Assembly: GCF_016638705.1 (NCBI RefSeq)
Contig: NZ_CP067341.1
Location: 3,537,501-3,601,500 of the forward strand
DNA: 64,000 nt
Reading direction: 5' to 3'
Source of the DNA: Lysinibacillus agricola
Lineage (GTDB): Bacteria > Bacillota > Bacilli > Bacillales_A > Planococcaceae
Made by a program: the position numbers and the translations under genes. The notes below the pieces were generated by a model. The model saw only the letters and a program-made list of their open reading frames with translations. It ran no database searches and was not told the DNA's origin. This document shows, one piece after another, positions 9,025 to 17,927 of the stretch (position 1 is its first letter; each line of letters opens with the position of its first letter).

Positions 9025-10401
9025 TTAGTTGCGTGTATTTTTAAAAGCAGTAATCGAATCGTCTATAATTTGAATCATTTTTTCAATTTCTTCTTTGTTA
9101 ATAATAAGCGGTGGCGCAATTGCTACAATTTGGTTATTGGCTCCAAGCGCTCTTAATATTAATTGGCGTTCGAAACATGCGTCAACTACCGCATTTGCTG
9201 GGAAAACAGTTGGATCAAATAATTTTCCACTTGTTGGATCTTCGTAAAGTTCAAATGCAGCCAACAGACCAATTACTCTGCAATTTGTTACAATAATATG
9301 TTTTTCAGCTAAGTAATCTAAACCTTTTTTAAGTTCTTTCTCCATTTCGTTTACGTGGTCAATAATATTATCACGCTCTAGTATTTCAATGTTTTTCAGT
9401 CCAATCGCACAAGCAGTCGGATGGCCACTATATGTGAAACCATGTGGGATAACAGCATCGAAGTTAGCAATTGTTTCTCTAATTTCATCATTCATCATGA
9501 CCCCGCCAAGTTGCGAATAACCACTCGTAATTCCTTTTGCAATTGACATCATATCAGGGACAACATTCCAGTTGTTTACACCAAACATTTTCCCCGTACG
9601 ACCAAATCCACAAATAACTTCATCTGCCATGAAAAGGATATTGTGCTCGTCACAGATTTTACGAACTGCTTCTAAGTAACCTTCTGGTGGAATATTAACT
9701 CCGCCCGCACCTTGCACAGGTTCAATAATAATTCCGGCAATCGTCTCCGCACCTTCTCTTTCAATTGTTCCACGTATAGAATCTGCATAGTTCGGGTCAC
9801 TTTTATCACCTAACTCGCTGTTTAATAGGTGGGCTGTTGCACGAACAACTCCGTCTATATTTGATGATGCGAACTTGTGGTATGCTGCAAGACCAGTAGC
9901 TGTTTGTGCTCCTATTGTTACACCGTGATAAGCATTCGTTAGCGCAATAATCTTTCTTTTTTCTGATTTCCCTTTAAGCTCCCAGTAGAAACGAGCTAAT
10001 TTAATTGCTGTATCATTTGATTCTGACCCACCAGAAGTGTAGAATACACTATTTAAATCTCCTGGTGCTAACTCAGCTAATTTTTCAGCAAGTAGAATGG
10101 ATGGTTCATTTGAGAATCCTTTAAATGATGATGCATACGCGAGGGTAGATAATTGACTATTACCAGCATCTGCAAGTTCTTGATTCCCATGTCCTAAGTT
10201 CACGTTCCAAAGCATTGACATCCCGTCGATGTATTCCACATCATCCGTACTTGTAACTGTAACGCCTTTACCTTTAGCAAAAATTATAGGCGGTCCATTG
10301 TCAATTAAAGCCTTCGGATTTGTAGCTGGATGTAGCAAGTGCTTTTTGTCCAGTTTAGCTAACTCTACAGTTTTTGATTGTTGAGTAATTTTAGTTGTCA
10401 T
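9025..10401 (-). CDS. Class III omega-amino acid aminotransferase
   Basis: A PLP-dependent transaminase of about 458 aa. The motifs TSGGSESND (phosphate binding), NAYHG, the aspartate of MADEVICGFGRTG, and the Schiff-base lysine K289 in SIAKGITSGYSQLGG are all present. It moves the amino group of an omega-amino acid or diamine to pyruvate or 2-oxoglutarate, giving a semialdehyde. I start at ATG 10401 because GGAGG sits 8 bases before it; the frame is open to 10416. The semialdehyde dehydrogenase follows directly, so the two probably work in sequence (GABA- or beta-alanine-like catabolism). The divergent LysR gene is the likely regulator. Confidence 0.9.
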   Translation of the reverse strand: MTTKITQQSKTVELAKLDKKHLLHPATNPKALIDNGPPIIFAKGKGVTVTSTDDVEYIDGMSMLWNVNLGHGNQELADAGNSQLSTLAYASSFKGFSNEPSILLAEKLAELAPGDLNSVFYTSGGSESNDTAIKLARFYWELKGKSEKRKIIALTNAYHGVTIGAQTATGLAAYHKFASSNIDGVVRATAHLLNSELGDKSDPNYADSIRGTIEREGAETIAGIIIEPVQGAGGVNIPPEGYLEAVRKICDEHNILFMADEVICGFGRTGKMFGVNNWNVVPDMMSIAKGITSGYSQLGGVMMNDEIRETIANFDAVIPHGFTYSGHPTACAIGLKNIEILERDNIIDHVNEMEKELKKGLDYLAEKHIIVTNCRVIGLLAAFELYEDPTSGKLFDPTVFPANAVVDACFERQLILRALGANNQIVAIAPPLIINKEEIEKMIQIIDDSITAFKNTRN

Positions 10402-10478
10402 TGATAAAACCTCCATTTATAAATTAATAATTTGCGATTGGACATACTCTGGTATCAACTAACTTCAAATTGAAATAC

Positions 10479-10520
10479 AGTTCAGATACAATTTTTGAAC
10501 TATTCTTAATTATGAGAATA
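10479..10520. promoter_or_regulatory. Candidate LysR operator sites in the divergent promoter
   Basis: Two dyads lie side by side between the aminotransferase and LysR genes. The first is AGTTCA-N11-TGAACT at 10479-10501; the second is TATTCTTAATTATGAGAATA at 10501-10520, with 6-bp arms. LysR-type regulators usually bind T-N11-A dyads of this kind in divergent promoters and act on the adjacent operon. Position and spacing fit; binding is inferred. Confidence 0.5.
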
Positions 10521-10607
10521 GTATATCTTTACATTTTTATAATGTAAATTATAATATTTATATGACTTCCATATATTTTATGAATACTAAAAGGAGGAGT
10601 TATCCAA

Positions 10608-11519
10608 ATGAACCTTCATCGTTTACATTGTTTTATTACAGTAGTTGAGGAAGGTAGCATTACAAAAGCTGCTACTGCACTGCAAATGACTCAACCCCCC
10701 TTAAGTATTTTAATTAGAAAATTTGAACAAGAATTAAATGTCACTTTGTTTAATCGTTTAGGTAGATCTCTTGAATTAACACCAAGTGGAGTATTTTTAT
10801 ATGAAAAAGGAAAAGAATTACTTGATTTATCTGAGAATACGGAGAAGAAATTAGTCGAGTTTCACGAAGGAATTAGAGGTACTGTGAAATTGGGTTGTAC
10901 TACTTCAGCAAATCTATTTATTTTGCCAAATGTCTTAAAAAAAATTCAAAAGGAAACTCCTAACATAGTTACACATGTTCGCGAGGGTAATACATCATAT
11001 ATTTTAGAAGAACTAAGAAGTCATAAAATAGATATTGGAATTGTCCGAACTTCAGTAAGAGCGGAGGACATCCATACTTCAACACTACTAACAGAACCTT
11101 TACTTTTAGCTCTTCCACCCAACCATCATCTATGTGAAAAAGATTCTATTGATATTGCAGACTTGAAAAACGAACGATTTCTTTTAAATACAACATCTTA
11201 TGGATCAGGTGTTGCTGATGATGTGATCGAGGCATGCCAAAAAAGTGGATTTACGCCTAATGTCGTTTACTGGGGGACAGAAACATTACCAACACTTATG
11301 ATGGTAATGAAAGGCGCAGGAATTTGTTTTGTACCTAGCTGTTTCAAGCTACTTAATTCTCCTGATTTACCGGTACTTAGACCACTAGCAAATCCAGTGT
11401 TACAAACAAAACTTAATATAATTACACTTAAGGATCGTTACATGACATCAATTTCCAAACGATTTCTTGCGATTACCGAAGAGGTTGCAGAGAAAATGGC
11501 AAGCATTTTCAATGATTAA
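10608..11519 (+). CDS. LysR-family transcriptional regulator
   Basis: A 303-aa regulator. Residues 1-60 form the winged helix-turn-helix (MNLHRLHCFITVVEEGSITKAA.. with QPPLSILIRKFEQELNVTLFNR), followed by the periplasmic-binding-protein-like effector domain from about residue 90. The ATG follows AAAGGAGGAG at a good distance. It is transcribed away from the aminotransferase/dehydrogenase genes, with two dyads between them, the usual arrangement for a LysR activator responding to the pathway substrate. Confidence 0.92.
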   Translation: MNLHRLHCFITVVEEGSITKAATALQMTQPPLSILIRKFEQELNVTLFNRLGRSLELTPSGVFLYEKGKELLDLSENTEKKLVEFHEGIRGTVKLGCTTSANLFILPNVLKKIQKETPNIVTHVREGNTSYILEELRSHKIDIGIVRTSVRAEDIHTSTLLTEPLLLALPPNHHLCEKDSIDIADLKNERFLLNTTSYGSGVADDVIEACQKSGFTPNVVYWGTETLPTLMMVMKGAGICFVPSCFKLLNSPDLPVLRPLANPVLQTKLNIITLKDRYMTSISKRFLAITEEVAEKMASIFND

Positions 11520-11811
11520 TGTGATTTAAGTAATGGCGTTCAAGTTAAAATATTCGGTAGATAATGCATAATAAGTCAAAATAAGCATTCTCACTATAAC
11601 ATCAGTTAAGATAAGAGTGCCTTAAAAGTTTGTTCTTTCTCCATTAATAGGTATGGGAGCAGTTTTATTTCCTGCTCTATGTGCTACGAGACAAGATGTG
11701 ATGAAGGGATTACGCTAGAATGTATAGCTTTTAAATTCTTTTTATAACAATTGTAGCTAAGCTTAAATTCAAATAACTCTATCATCAATTGAAAAAGAAC
11801 TTCGAATAAGA
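11520..11811. other. Gap with a possible gene remnant
   Basis: No complete gene is visible. Around 11637-11718 on the + strand a short open stretch reads SPLIGMGAVLFPALCATRQD and ends in a stop; it looks like the C-terminal end of a decayed coding region without a start or ribosome site. The rest is AT-rich. Confidence 0.3.
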
Positions 11812-11845
11812 AAAACATAGGGAGATTTTAGTCCTCCTATGTTTT
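11812..11845 (-). terminator. Intrinsic terminator for the small ORF at 11854-11964
   Basis: The arms AAAACATAGGGAG and CTCCTATGTTTT form a stem with a single bulge; on the leftward transcript the stem is followed by TTTTTC. It begins about 10 bases after the stop codon of the small ORF, which supports that ORF being transcribed. Confidence 0.65.
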
Positions 11846-11853
11846 CATTCATA

Positions 11854-11964
11854 TTATTTATCTGTTTGTTCTTGCTTCTTTTTCAAATACTCCGTACGTA
11901 TTTTTTCAAGTTGCTGCTTTTTATCAAATTTGGCAGGCTTGTGTTTTTCATGATACTTTGTCAC
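11854..11964 (-). CDS. Small basic hypothetical protein (36 aa)
   Basis: The open frame starts at GTG 11964 and reads MTKYHEKHKPAKFDKKQQLE and onwards, ending KKKQEQTDK. It is very rich in lysine and glutamine and probably helical. AAGGT lies a few bases before the GTG, a weak ribosome site, and a good terminator follows the stop. I do not recognise a family. Region 11965-12190 upstream holds no other obvious gene. Confidence 0.4.
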   Translation of the reverse strand: MTKYHEKHKPAKFDKKQQLEKIRTEYLKKKQEQTDK

Positions 11965-12190
11965 AGCTACCTTACCTTACTAATCCGCAAAGTTAACTCA
12001 ATAAGAAAGGCTCCTTTGACTTTGGTAGCTTGATCTTAAACTCCTGCACCCTGTTTTAATAGTGGGGAAAACAATAAAGCTTCTTGTTAGGTAAATAAAA
12101 GGAAAAGGAAACAGAAATCTGGAGCTGTTATTTCTTTTTTTAATAACACTGCTTCCATTACAGAATTCTTTTCATTTTAATTAACATTAC

Positions 12191-12628
12191 TTATTTGATT
12201 TCCTCAGCCAACTCCAAAATAATTCCCTCTGGACCACGAACGTAGCATAATTTATAACTTTCTTCATATTGCTGTATCTCACTAAAGATTTCCGTACCCT
12301 TCTTTTTCAATTTGGCAACAACTGCTTCAATATCTTCAACAGTAAATGCAATATGTCGGATACCCAGTGTATTTGCGAGGGGTTGCTGAATATCTTTTTC
12401 ATCTGATGGTGTATAAAATTTGATTAGCTCTATCCATGTCTGACTATCTGTCGTTCCCAATCCTACACACGCTACTTTAGCGTCATTAAGCCCAACTGCA
12501 TATCCCATTAACTCTCCTTCCATTTCCCATTCCCCTTTCACCTCAAGTCCAAAATCGAGAAAAAACTCTTTAGCGGCAGAGAGATCATTTACGATTACAC
12601 CCACATGATCTATTCTTTGGATCTTCAA
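12191..12628 (-). CDS. VOC-superfamily protein (glyoxalase/epimerase-like)
   Basis: A 145-aa protein with two beta-alpha-beta-beta-beta repeats: IDHVGVIVNDLSAAKEFFLDFGLEVKGEW in the first half and GIRHIAFTVEDIEAVVAKLKKKG in the second. A conserved His opens each half and a Glu (LELAEEI) closes the second, as expected for a metal site. It resembles methylmalonyl-CoA epimerase and lactoylglutathione lyase relatives, but the true epimerase is probably the gene at 62193-62606. Start is TTG with GGAGG 8 bases upstream. Confidence 0.8.
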   Translation of the reverse strand: MKIQRIDHVGVIVNDLSAAKEFFLDFGLEVKGEWEMEGELMGYAVGLNDAKVACVGLGTTDSQTWIELIKFYTPSDEKDIQQPLANTLGIRHIAFTVEDIEAVVAKLKKKGTEIFSEIQQYEESYKLCYVRGPEGIILELAEEIK

Positions 12629-12864
12629 ATTTCATACCTCCTATGTTCTTGTTATTTTGCACTATCCTGTATTCAAATTCTAGTATTAACAATGGGACGA
12701 TTACAATAATACTAACAGTGAAGAAAAAAATCATTTAACTAATTTTATATTAATTATTTTAAATTCCTTCCCATTACCCTAACGCTGTCAATGGGATAAT
12801 TATTCATATACTTTCTACCTATTTTTTCATACTTTGATTATTTAACAATTTGTTGAACAAGAAA
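12629..12864. other. AT-rich gap
   Basis: No open frame with a ribosome site was found between the two VOC genes. The only structure is the terminator that follows. Confidence 0.3.
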
Positions 12865-12893
12865 AAGATGGGATCTTTGTGGAATCCCATCTT
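12865..12893 (-). terminator. Intrinsic terminator after the second VOC gene
   Basis: AAGATGGGAT and ATCCCATCTT form a 10-bp perfect stem; on the leftward strand it is followed by TTTTTC. It lies 43 bases past the stop codon of the VOC gene at 12936. Confidence 0.75.
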
Positions 12894-12935
12894 GAGGTAA
12901 AGCCCCAGTTCATTTAATAAAGAAGATATTACGAA

Positions 12936-13313
12936 TTAAATTTGTACTTCGCTCATTAAAGCATGTGTATTTCCTTCAGTATCTTTAAAGAAAGCCATCC
13001 ACGTTTCTGTATTTCCCATTTTCGCAACAACATGTGGCTGATCGATAAAGGACACTCCTTTTTCAAGCAATTCTTCGAAGGTTTTTTTTATATCTTCGAC
13101 CTGAAAATAGATAACTGAACTTGAATTTGCAAATTCATTTTTTTCAGGAAGTGAAAGAAGAAGTCGTTGCCCATTGCACTCAAAAAATGCCATTCTTTCT
13201 GTACTAAAAAGAAGGGATAACCCTAATACTTCTTTATAAAATTCAATTGCATTTTCTACATTTTTCACTGGTACTCCAATTTGTCCAATCTTTTGAATTA
13301 CATTAGTTTCCAT
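12936..13313 (-). CDS. VOC-family protein (bleomycin-resistance/glyoxalase fold)
   Basis: About 125 aa, starting METNVIQKIGQIGVPVKNVE. One VOC pattern is clear: IGQIGVPVKNVENAIEFYKEVLGL, MAFFECNGQRLLLS, and a C-terminal TWMAFFKDTEGNTHALMSEV. The start at 13313 is chosen because GGAGG lies 7 bases before it; the frame extends upstream to 13394 without a ribosome site. Function is unknown; members act as dioxygenases, isomerases or drug-binding proteins. Confidence 0.78.
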   Translation of the reverse strand: METNVIQKIGQIGVPVKNVENAIEFYKEVLGLSLLFSTERMAFFECNGQRLLLSLPEKNEFANSSSVIYFQVEDIKKTFEELLEKGVSFIDQPHVVAKMGNTETWMAFFKDTEGNTHALMSEVQI

Positions 13314-13525
13314 TATTATTCCTCCATTGAACACTCGATTTGTATGCCAAATTGTAAGAGCCACAATCCTATCTATTCTATTTAATCCGAACATTTTCCT
13401 TCTTCTTCAACTATTCTACCCCGTTAGATGCGTTGGATGTAAATTCTGGGGACATCCGATATTCTCTGATTCTCAAGGAGAAATCTTATCTCCACCCTAA
13501 TCAACTAAAAAATTTGCACTATGTA

Positions 13526-14293
13526 CTATTTAATAATCTTTCCTTCTGGTAACTTACCATCTATTAGCCACTCTTCTACAAAACGGTTAAAAAACTCAGG
13601 GTTCGCTAATGAGACACCGTGGCCGATGTTTGATAACACAACACCTTGGCAATTAGGATTGCTATTTACAAGATGGAGCGCAGATTTTTTCATGTTGCCC
13701 TTCTCTTTTTCACCAACAGTTACTAAAATGTTACATTGGGCTTTCGAAAAATCATGCGGGATGGCAAATGACATATTTTCTTGCAAAATTTTAATAAGGG
13801 TATCTAATTTCATCTTTGAACTATCTTCATAATATTGCTCAAAATATTCATCATCTACATACAATGTTTTCGCTTGAAGCTTTGCGAATGATTTATTTTT
13901 TATTAGGGGAAAAGATAATTTTATTAATGGTCTAATCCATTTTTCTGCAACTGGGGAAGGCGTCACTAAAGCACTGTTGATAATAGCATAATCTATTAAT
14001 TGCGACTTTAGACTAATCATTTGAATAGCAATTTGTGCCCCTAATGAAAAACCGACCACTATGACCCGTTTATTTTCTGCTTTTTCTTCGATTAAAGATA
14101 GAAGCTTTTTTGCACAATCTTCAATTGAAAAAATAGAGGTATTATTAGCCTCGTTATCTATTAATTCTGGTACAACGCAATGATAATCGGAAAAATATTG
14201 GACTTGTTTATCCCACATCCACCCTCCAACACCCCCCCCATGAATCAACAGTATGAGTGGCTTATGTAGATCACCGTACTCCTTATAATGCAT
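13526..14293 (-). CDS. Alpha/beta hydrolase
   Basis: A 255-aa enzyme of the alpha/beta hydrolase fold. It shows the oxyanion-side LIHGGGVGGWMWD, the nucleophile elbow VVGFSLGAQ (Ser in G-x-S-x-G) and the C-terminal NIGHGVSLANPEFF with the catalytic His. The acid is probably in the LVTVGEKEKGN stretch. I choose ATG 14293 with GAAGG 7 bases upstream; the GTG at 14299 is too close to that site. Likely an esterase or C-C hydrolase; substrate unknown. Confidence 0.85.
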   Translation of the reverse strand: MHYKEYGDLHKPLILLIHGGGVGGWMWDKQVQYFSDYHCVVPELIDNEANNTSIFSIEDCAKKLLSLIEEKAENKRVIVVGFSLGAQIAIQMISLKSQLIDYAIINSALVTPSPVAEKWIRPLIKLSFPLIKNKSFAKLQAKTLYVDDEYFEQYYEDSSKMKLDTLIKILQENMSFAIPHDFSKAQCNILVTVGEKEKGNMKKSALHLVNSNPNCQGVVLSNIGHGVSLANPEFFNRFVEEWLIDGKLPEGKIIK

Positions 14294-14510
14294 TACCACA
14301 CCTTCTTTCTTCGTTCTTGTATTTCTCGGGAAATAATAAGATTATTCTTACATTTCACTCACTTTATTTATTTTACTATTTATAGTGTCATATTTATAGT
14401 TACTGCTGCATATATAATACTTGAAAAACATTTTGATTTTTTAATGAAGCATTGTGGCTCTTGGGATTGAGGAAGAAAGACAAAAAATAATAAACATGGA
14501 GGTAATACAG

Positions 14511-16610
14511 ATGGATCAAAACAAAACGAACGAAGCTAAAGAATTAGTAAAAGCCATTAACCCTTCCAGTTTAGGCGATTTTTCCCTCTCACCAATTAGT
14601 GGTTTATATGCATGGAGCGAACAGCAAATCCGTGAGGAACTTCGCCTTGACGTAGACGGATACTACTCACAAATGGTAGCAAGCGGAACTATTATTTCGA
14701 ACCAGTCTTCTACTATTCATTGGATTGCTAAGTTAACAGCTAATGGTCCAGATACTTGGACAGGCAATATTCGAAATAAATACCTAGACGAAATACAATC
14801 ATTTCCTTATACAAATGTAAAAATACAAATAACACGCGGGTCATTGCCTGAACAGCATACTGCCGAAGTCGCGTTTCTGATCGGAGGGGAGACAGACAGA
14901 ACTAGCACGTTCCAGTTTCAATCCCCTTATTTCCATCCTGTGGAATTTGAATTTGATGCTGAAGAAGGGACAACACCCGTTACAACCTATCAAACTCACG
15001 CGCATCCAGACAAGCCTACATCTTTGCCGGATGAAACTCTATCAATCGCAGAAATATTTAAACGAACTGGGTTTGATGTAAAAATATCGGACGGTAATAA
15101 TATTGTTTCCAAAGACTATGCAGGGACTGATAAAAAGTGGAACACTCAAGAGATGCATGATGCCATGCAAGTATATTGGTCACACTTTGATAATAAGCCC
15201 CAATGGTCCATGTGGACATTTTTTGCAAATTCGGAAGCTGAAGAAGGCCATGGTCTGGGCGGTATTATGTTTGATAGCATAGGTCCGAATCATCGCCAAG
15301 GGACTGCCATTTTTAATAATTCATTTATTGCCGATCCACCTAAAGGTGACCCCGCTCCTGAAGCTTTTGTACAGCGATATCGTTTTTGGTGTGCTTGCCA
15401 TGAGATGGGACATGCTTTCAATCTCCTGCACTCTTGGCAAAAACACCTAGGTCATCCTTGGGAACCGTTGGAGCGCCCTCTTACCCCAGAACCAAAGGCT
15501 CTAAGCTTTATGAATTATCCTTACAATTTTGATAGTAAAGCTGGTGGCAAGGAGTTCTTTAAAAACTTTGAGTATCGTTTTAGTGATCAAGAGCTTTTGT
15601 TTATGCGACACGCACCTGAGCACTTCGTACAAATGGGTAATGCTGACTGGGCTGTAGATCATGGGTTTGAACAACCGATCATTTCTATTCACCCTTCTTT
15701 TAATCTTGAATTAAGAGTTAACCGTAAAACACCTATATTCCAATGGTTAGAACCTACAGTTATTGAAATCAAACTAACTAATACTTCAAATCAACCTCAG
15801 TCAATCAATAAACATTTATTGTCCGATTTATACGGAATGTCTGTAATGGTTAAAAAAGATGGAAAACAAGGACGTCGGTTACTACCTCATGTCCAGTATT
15901 TATGGAACCTAGAGAACAAGGTAATTATGCCTGGTGAATCCCTGTATGAAACCATTTTCGCTTCCGTTGGGAAAAATGGCTGGTTAATTGATGACCCAGG
16001 ATTTTATAACATTCAAGTAGCTATGCAAATAAACGGCCATAACATCGTATCAAATAACTTAAGACTTCGAGTTTTGCCACCTACCGGATACGATCAGGAA
16101 TTCCTTGCTCAAGACTTTTTCTCTGAAGAAGTCGGCCGTGTACTTGCACTCGATGGCAGTCGTTATCTTGAAAAAGGGAATGATATCCTTCGTGAAGTAA
16201 CCGAAAAACTTAGTGACCATGCTGTTGCTCTTCACGCTCATATCGCTCTTGCTAAACCATTGGCGTTCGATTATCAATTCCTTGATCTCACAGATAGCTC
16301 AGATTCAAGAGGTAAAATCAAAATAATACCTGCCCAACCAGATGAGGCACGTAAACAGTTTACTTCTGCATTAACAGAGCACAAACAAATTGCTGCTAAG
16401 ACACTTTCCAATATAGACTATCATGAATATATGGGAACATATAGTGAATTTCTAAGTAACCAAGAAGAAAACAAGGAAGCCGCAGAGGTACAGAATGTCC
16501 TTTATCAAACGCTGTCTGAACGGAATGTTCTAGACAGTGTATTACAAAAAATCCAAAATCGCCGCGAAGCCTATGAACAAAAGGAAAATGAATATTTTAC
16601 GAACATATAA
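14511..16610 (+). CDS. Large metzincin-like zinc metalloprotease, hypothetical
   Basis: About 699 aa starting at ATG 14511, with GGAGG 8 bases upstream (the frame is open from 14454 but without such a site). Residues 297-307 read HEMGHAFNLLH, an HExxHxxNxxH zinc site, and a Met-turn-like SFMNYP (Met about residue 334) follows about 27 residues later: the metzincin layout, with Asn where most members have Gly. The stretch WCACHEMGH is typical of the active-site helix. The N-terminal 250 residues and the C-terminal 300 are not recognised; the latter look beta-rich, then helical near the end. No signal peptide or membrane segment is seen, so secretion, if any, is by another route. No operon partners. 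A strong terminator follows. Confidence 0.8.
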   Translation: MDQNKTNEAKELVKAINPSSLGDFSLSPISGLYAWSEQQIREELRLDVDGYYSQMVASGTIISNQSSTIHWIAKLTANGPDTWTGNIRNKYLDEIQSFPYTNVKIQITRGSLPEQHTAEVAFLIGGETDRTSTFQFQSPYFHPVEFEFDAEEGTTPVTTYQTHAHPDKPTSLPDETLSIAEIFKRTGFDVKISDGNNIVSKDYAGTDKKWNTQEMHDAMQVYWSHFDNKPQWSMWTFFANSEAEEGHGLGGIMFDSIGPNHRQGTAIFNNSFIADPPKGDPAPEAFVQRYRFWCACHEMGHAFNLLHSWQKHLGHPWEPLERPLTPEPKALSFMNYPYNFDSKAGGKEFFKNFEYRFSDQELLFMRHAPEHFVQMGNADWAVDHGFEQPIISIHPSFNLELRVNRKTPIFQWLEPTVIEIKLTNTSNQPQSINKHLLSDLYGMSVMVKKDGKQGRRLLPHVQYLWNLENKVIMPGESLYETIFASVGKNGWLIDDPGFYNIQVAMQINGHNIVSNNLRLRVLPPTGYDQEFLAQDFFSEEVGRVLALDGSRYLEKGNDILREVTEKLSDHAVALHAHIALAKPLAFDYQFLDLTDSSDSRGKIKIIPAQPDEARKQFTSALTEHKQIAAKTLSNIDYHEYMGTYSEFLSNQEENKEAAEVQNVLYQTLSERNVLDSVLQKIQNRREAYEQKENEYFTNI

Positions 16611-16652
16611 AATTTCTACCTAAATAAGCAGCTTTCAATCTAAATATAAATA

Positions 16653-16700
16653 GAAAACCGTTATTTCGAAAAAAAAGATTGATCGAAAATGACGGTTTTC
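16653..16700 (+). terminator. Terminator after the metalloprotease gene
   Basis: The arms GAAAACCGTTATTTCGA and TCGAAAATGACGGTTTTC pair with minor mismatches, followed by TGTTTCATTTT. It starts about 40 bases after the stop codon. Confidence 0.75.
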
Positions 16701-17080
16701 TGTTTCATTTTAAAGTTTGATCATTTCTTATTGTACTAAGCCCCCGTCGTATCTCCAAGTGTGTAACTTTTTCATTACATTTCCTTCCCTCTAGATTAAT
16801 TTTACCGAATTAAAACATATTTTTAATATACTATTCCGCTCCATTAATTTAATTCTTCACAATCTTCAATTTCAACATAAATATCCAATAAAAAATCACC
16901 TCTAAGAAAAAAACAAGGTAATTTTCATCAATCTTTATTATAAAACGATTAACCTTATTATAAAGTACACCAAAATAATTCAAAAGAAATTATGGATTGC
17001 CGATGAATACTAGTAAGTGGCTTTTTACACAGATTTAATCAGTTGTATAAATATATATAAAAAAGTTAAAAAATACAAAA
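16701..17080. other. AT-rich gap before the secreted protein gene
   Basis: No gene visible on either strand. Very AT-rich, with several A/T runs that may act as an upstream promoter element for the following gene. Confidence 0.35.
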
Positions 17081-17110
17081 TTGTAATTTAAATGTAAAAT
17101 ATGGTATGAT
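17081..17110 (+). promoter_or_regulatory. Candidate promoter of the secreted protein gene
   Basis: TTGTAA (17081-17086) and TATGAT (17105-17110) are separated by 18 bases, a plausible sigma-A pair about 60 bases before the start codon. Confidence 0.4.
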
Positions 17111-17169
17111 CAATATTCATAGCGCTAGTTAAAAGTATTATTAACAAAAATATGAAGGTGGTTATAAAT

Positions 17170-17733
17170 TTGAAAAAGCTCATATACTCAGGATTGACGG
17201 CAGCGATGGTATTGTCTATTGGTATGCCTACTACTCTTGCATCAGAATACATACCGACGACAGATGACAATGAGGTGAAAAGTATTGAGGTATCTTTAGA
17301 GGACGTTTTAGATACATCGTTATATGCAACTAATCCAACTAATACAAGCGTACTATCTAAAGATTTCGCTACATCCGCGGGGCAAACCGGTAAGGTTACA
17401 TCTATCGGACAATACGTTGATTTAACCAAAGTAATTCCCGCTAAATCGAAAGTAGTCAGCATCACTATCTATTGTCCAACTGATATAAAAGTGACACAAT
17501 CTCAATTTACAACAATTGACAACTATCTTATTAGCTATGACGGTAGTCAATCTGCTACCGTAAAGTTTCAGAAAACGAATAGCCCAACATCTACTAGTAA
17601 AACAACATTTTTTAAAGATAAAGATGCTAATGTAAAGTGGTTCGTTCAGTTAGAAGGAATTATTCTTAAGCAACAGACAGGTATGGATGGGTTCACCGTA
17701 TTCGGTAGCAAAATGATAGTAGAATACAAATAA
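17170..17733 (+). CDS. Secreted hypothetical protein
   Basis: About 187 aa. The N-terminus MKKLIYSGLTAAMVLSIGMP continues to TTLASEYIP, a standard signal peptide with cleavage likely after LAS/ASE. The mature part is Thr/Ser/Lys-rich with no cysteine pattern or catalytic motif I recognise; it looks beta-rich. I choose TTG 17170 because AAGGTGG lies 8 bases before it; starting at ATG 17152 would put that site inside the gene. It stands alone between terminators. Function unknown. Confidence 0.75.
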   Translation: MKKLIYSGLTAAMVLSIGMPTTLASEYIPTTDDNEVKSIEVSLEDVLDTSLYATNPTNTSVLSKDFATSAGQTGKVTSIGQYVDLTKVIPAKSKVVSITIYCPTDIKVTQSQFTTIDNYLISYDGSQSATVKFQKTNSPTSTSKTTFFKDKDANVKWFVQLEGIILKQQTGMDGFTVFGSKMIVEYK

Positions 17734-17837
17734 TACTTTTAAAAACGGCACTATGAGACCTAATTATATAAATGGTGCTGCAAGTGGTACGTTACATATC
17801 TAATTACGAACTACACTCACTGGAGACATTACCCTAG

Positions 17838-17878
17838 CTTTTTGTCTACTCTGCATACAGTGTGAAGTAGACAAAAAG
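17838..17878 (+). terminator. Hairpin between the secreted protein and the 247-aa protein
   Basis: The arms CTTTTTGTCTACT and AGTAGACAAAAAG are exact complements around a 15-base loop. It can end transcription from either side. Confidence 0.6.
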
Positions 17879-17927
17879 TTAAAGAACACTTCAAATGCTT
17901 AAAATTTGAAAGGGATGTAATAAAGTT

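Noticed and set aside
11839..12033. 64-aa rightward hydrophobic frame
   Set aside because: It is antisense to the better supported small basic ORF at 11854-11964, whose terminator and composition are more gene-like.
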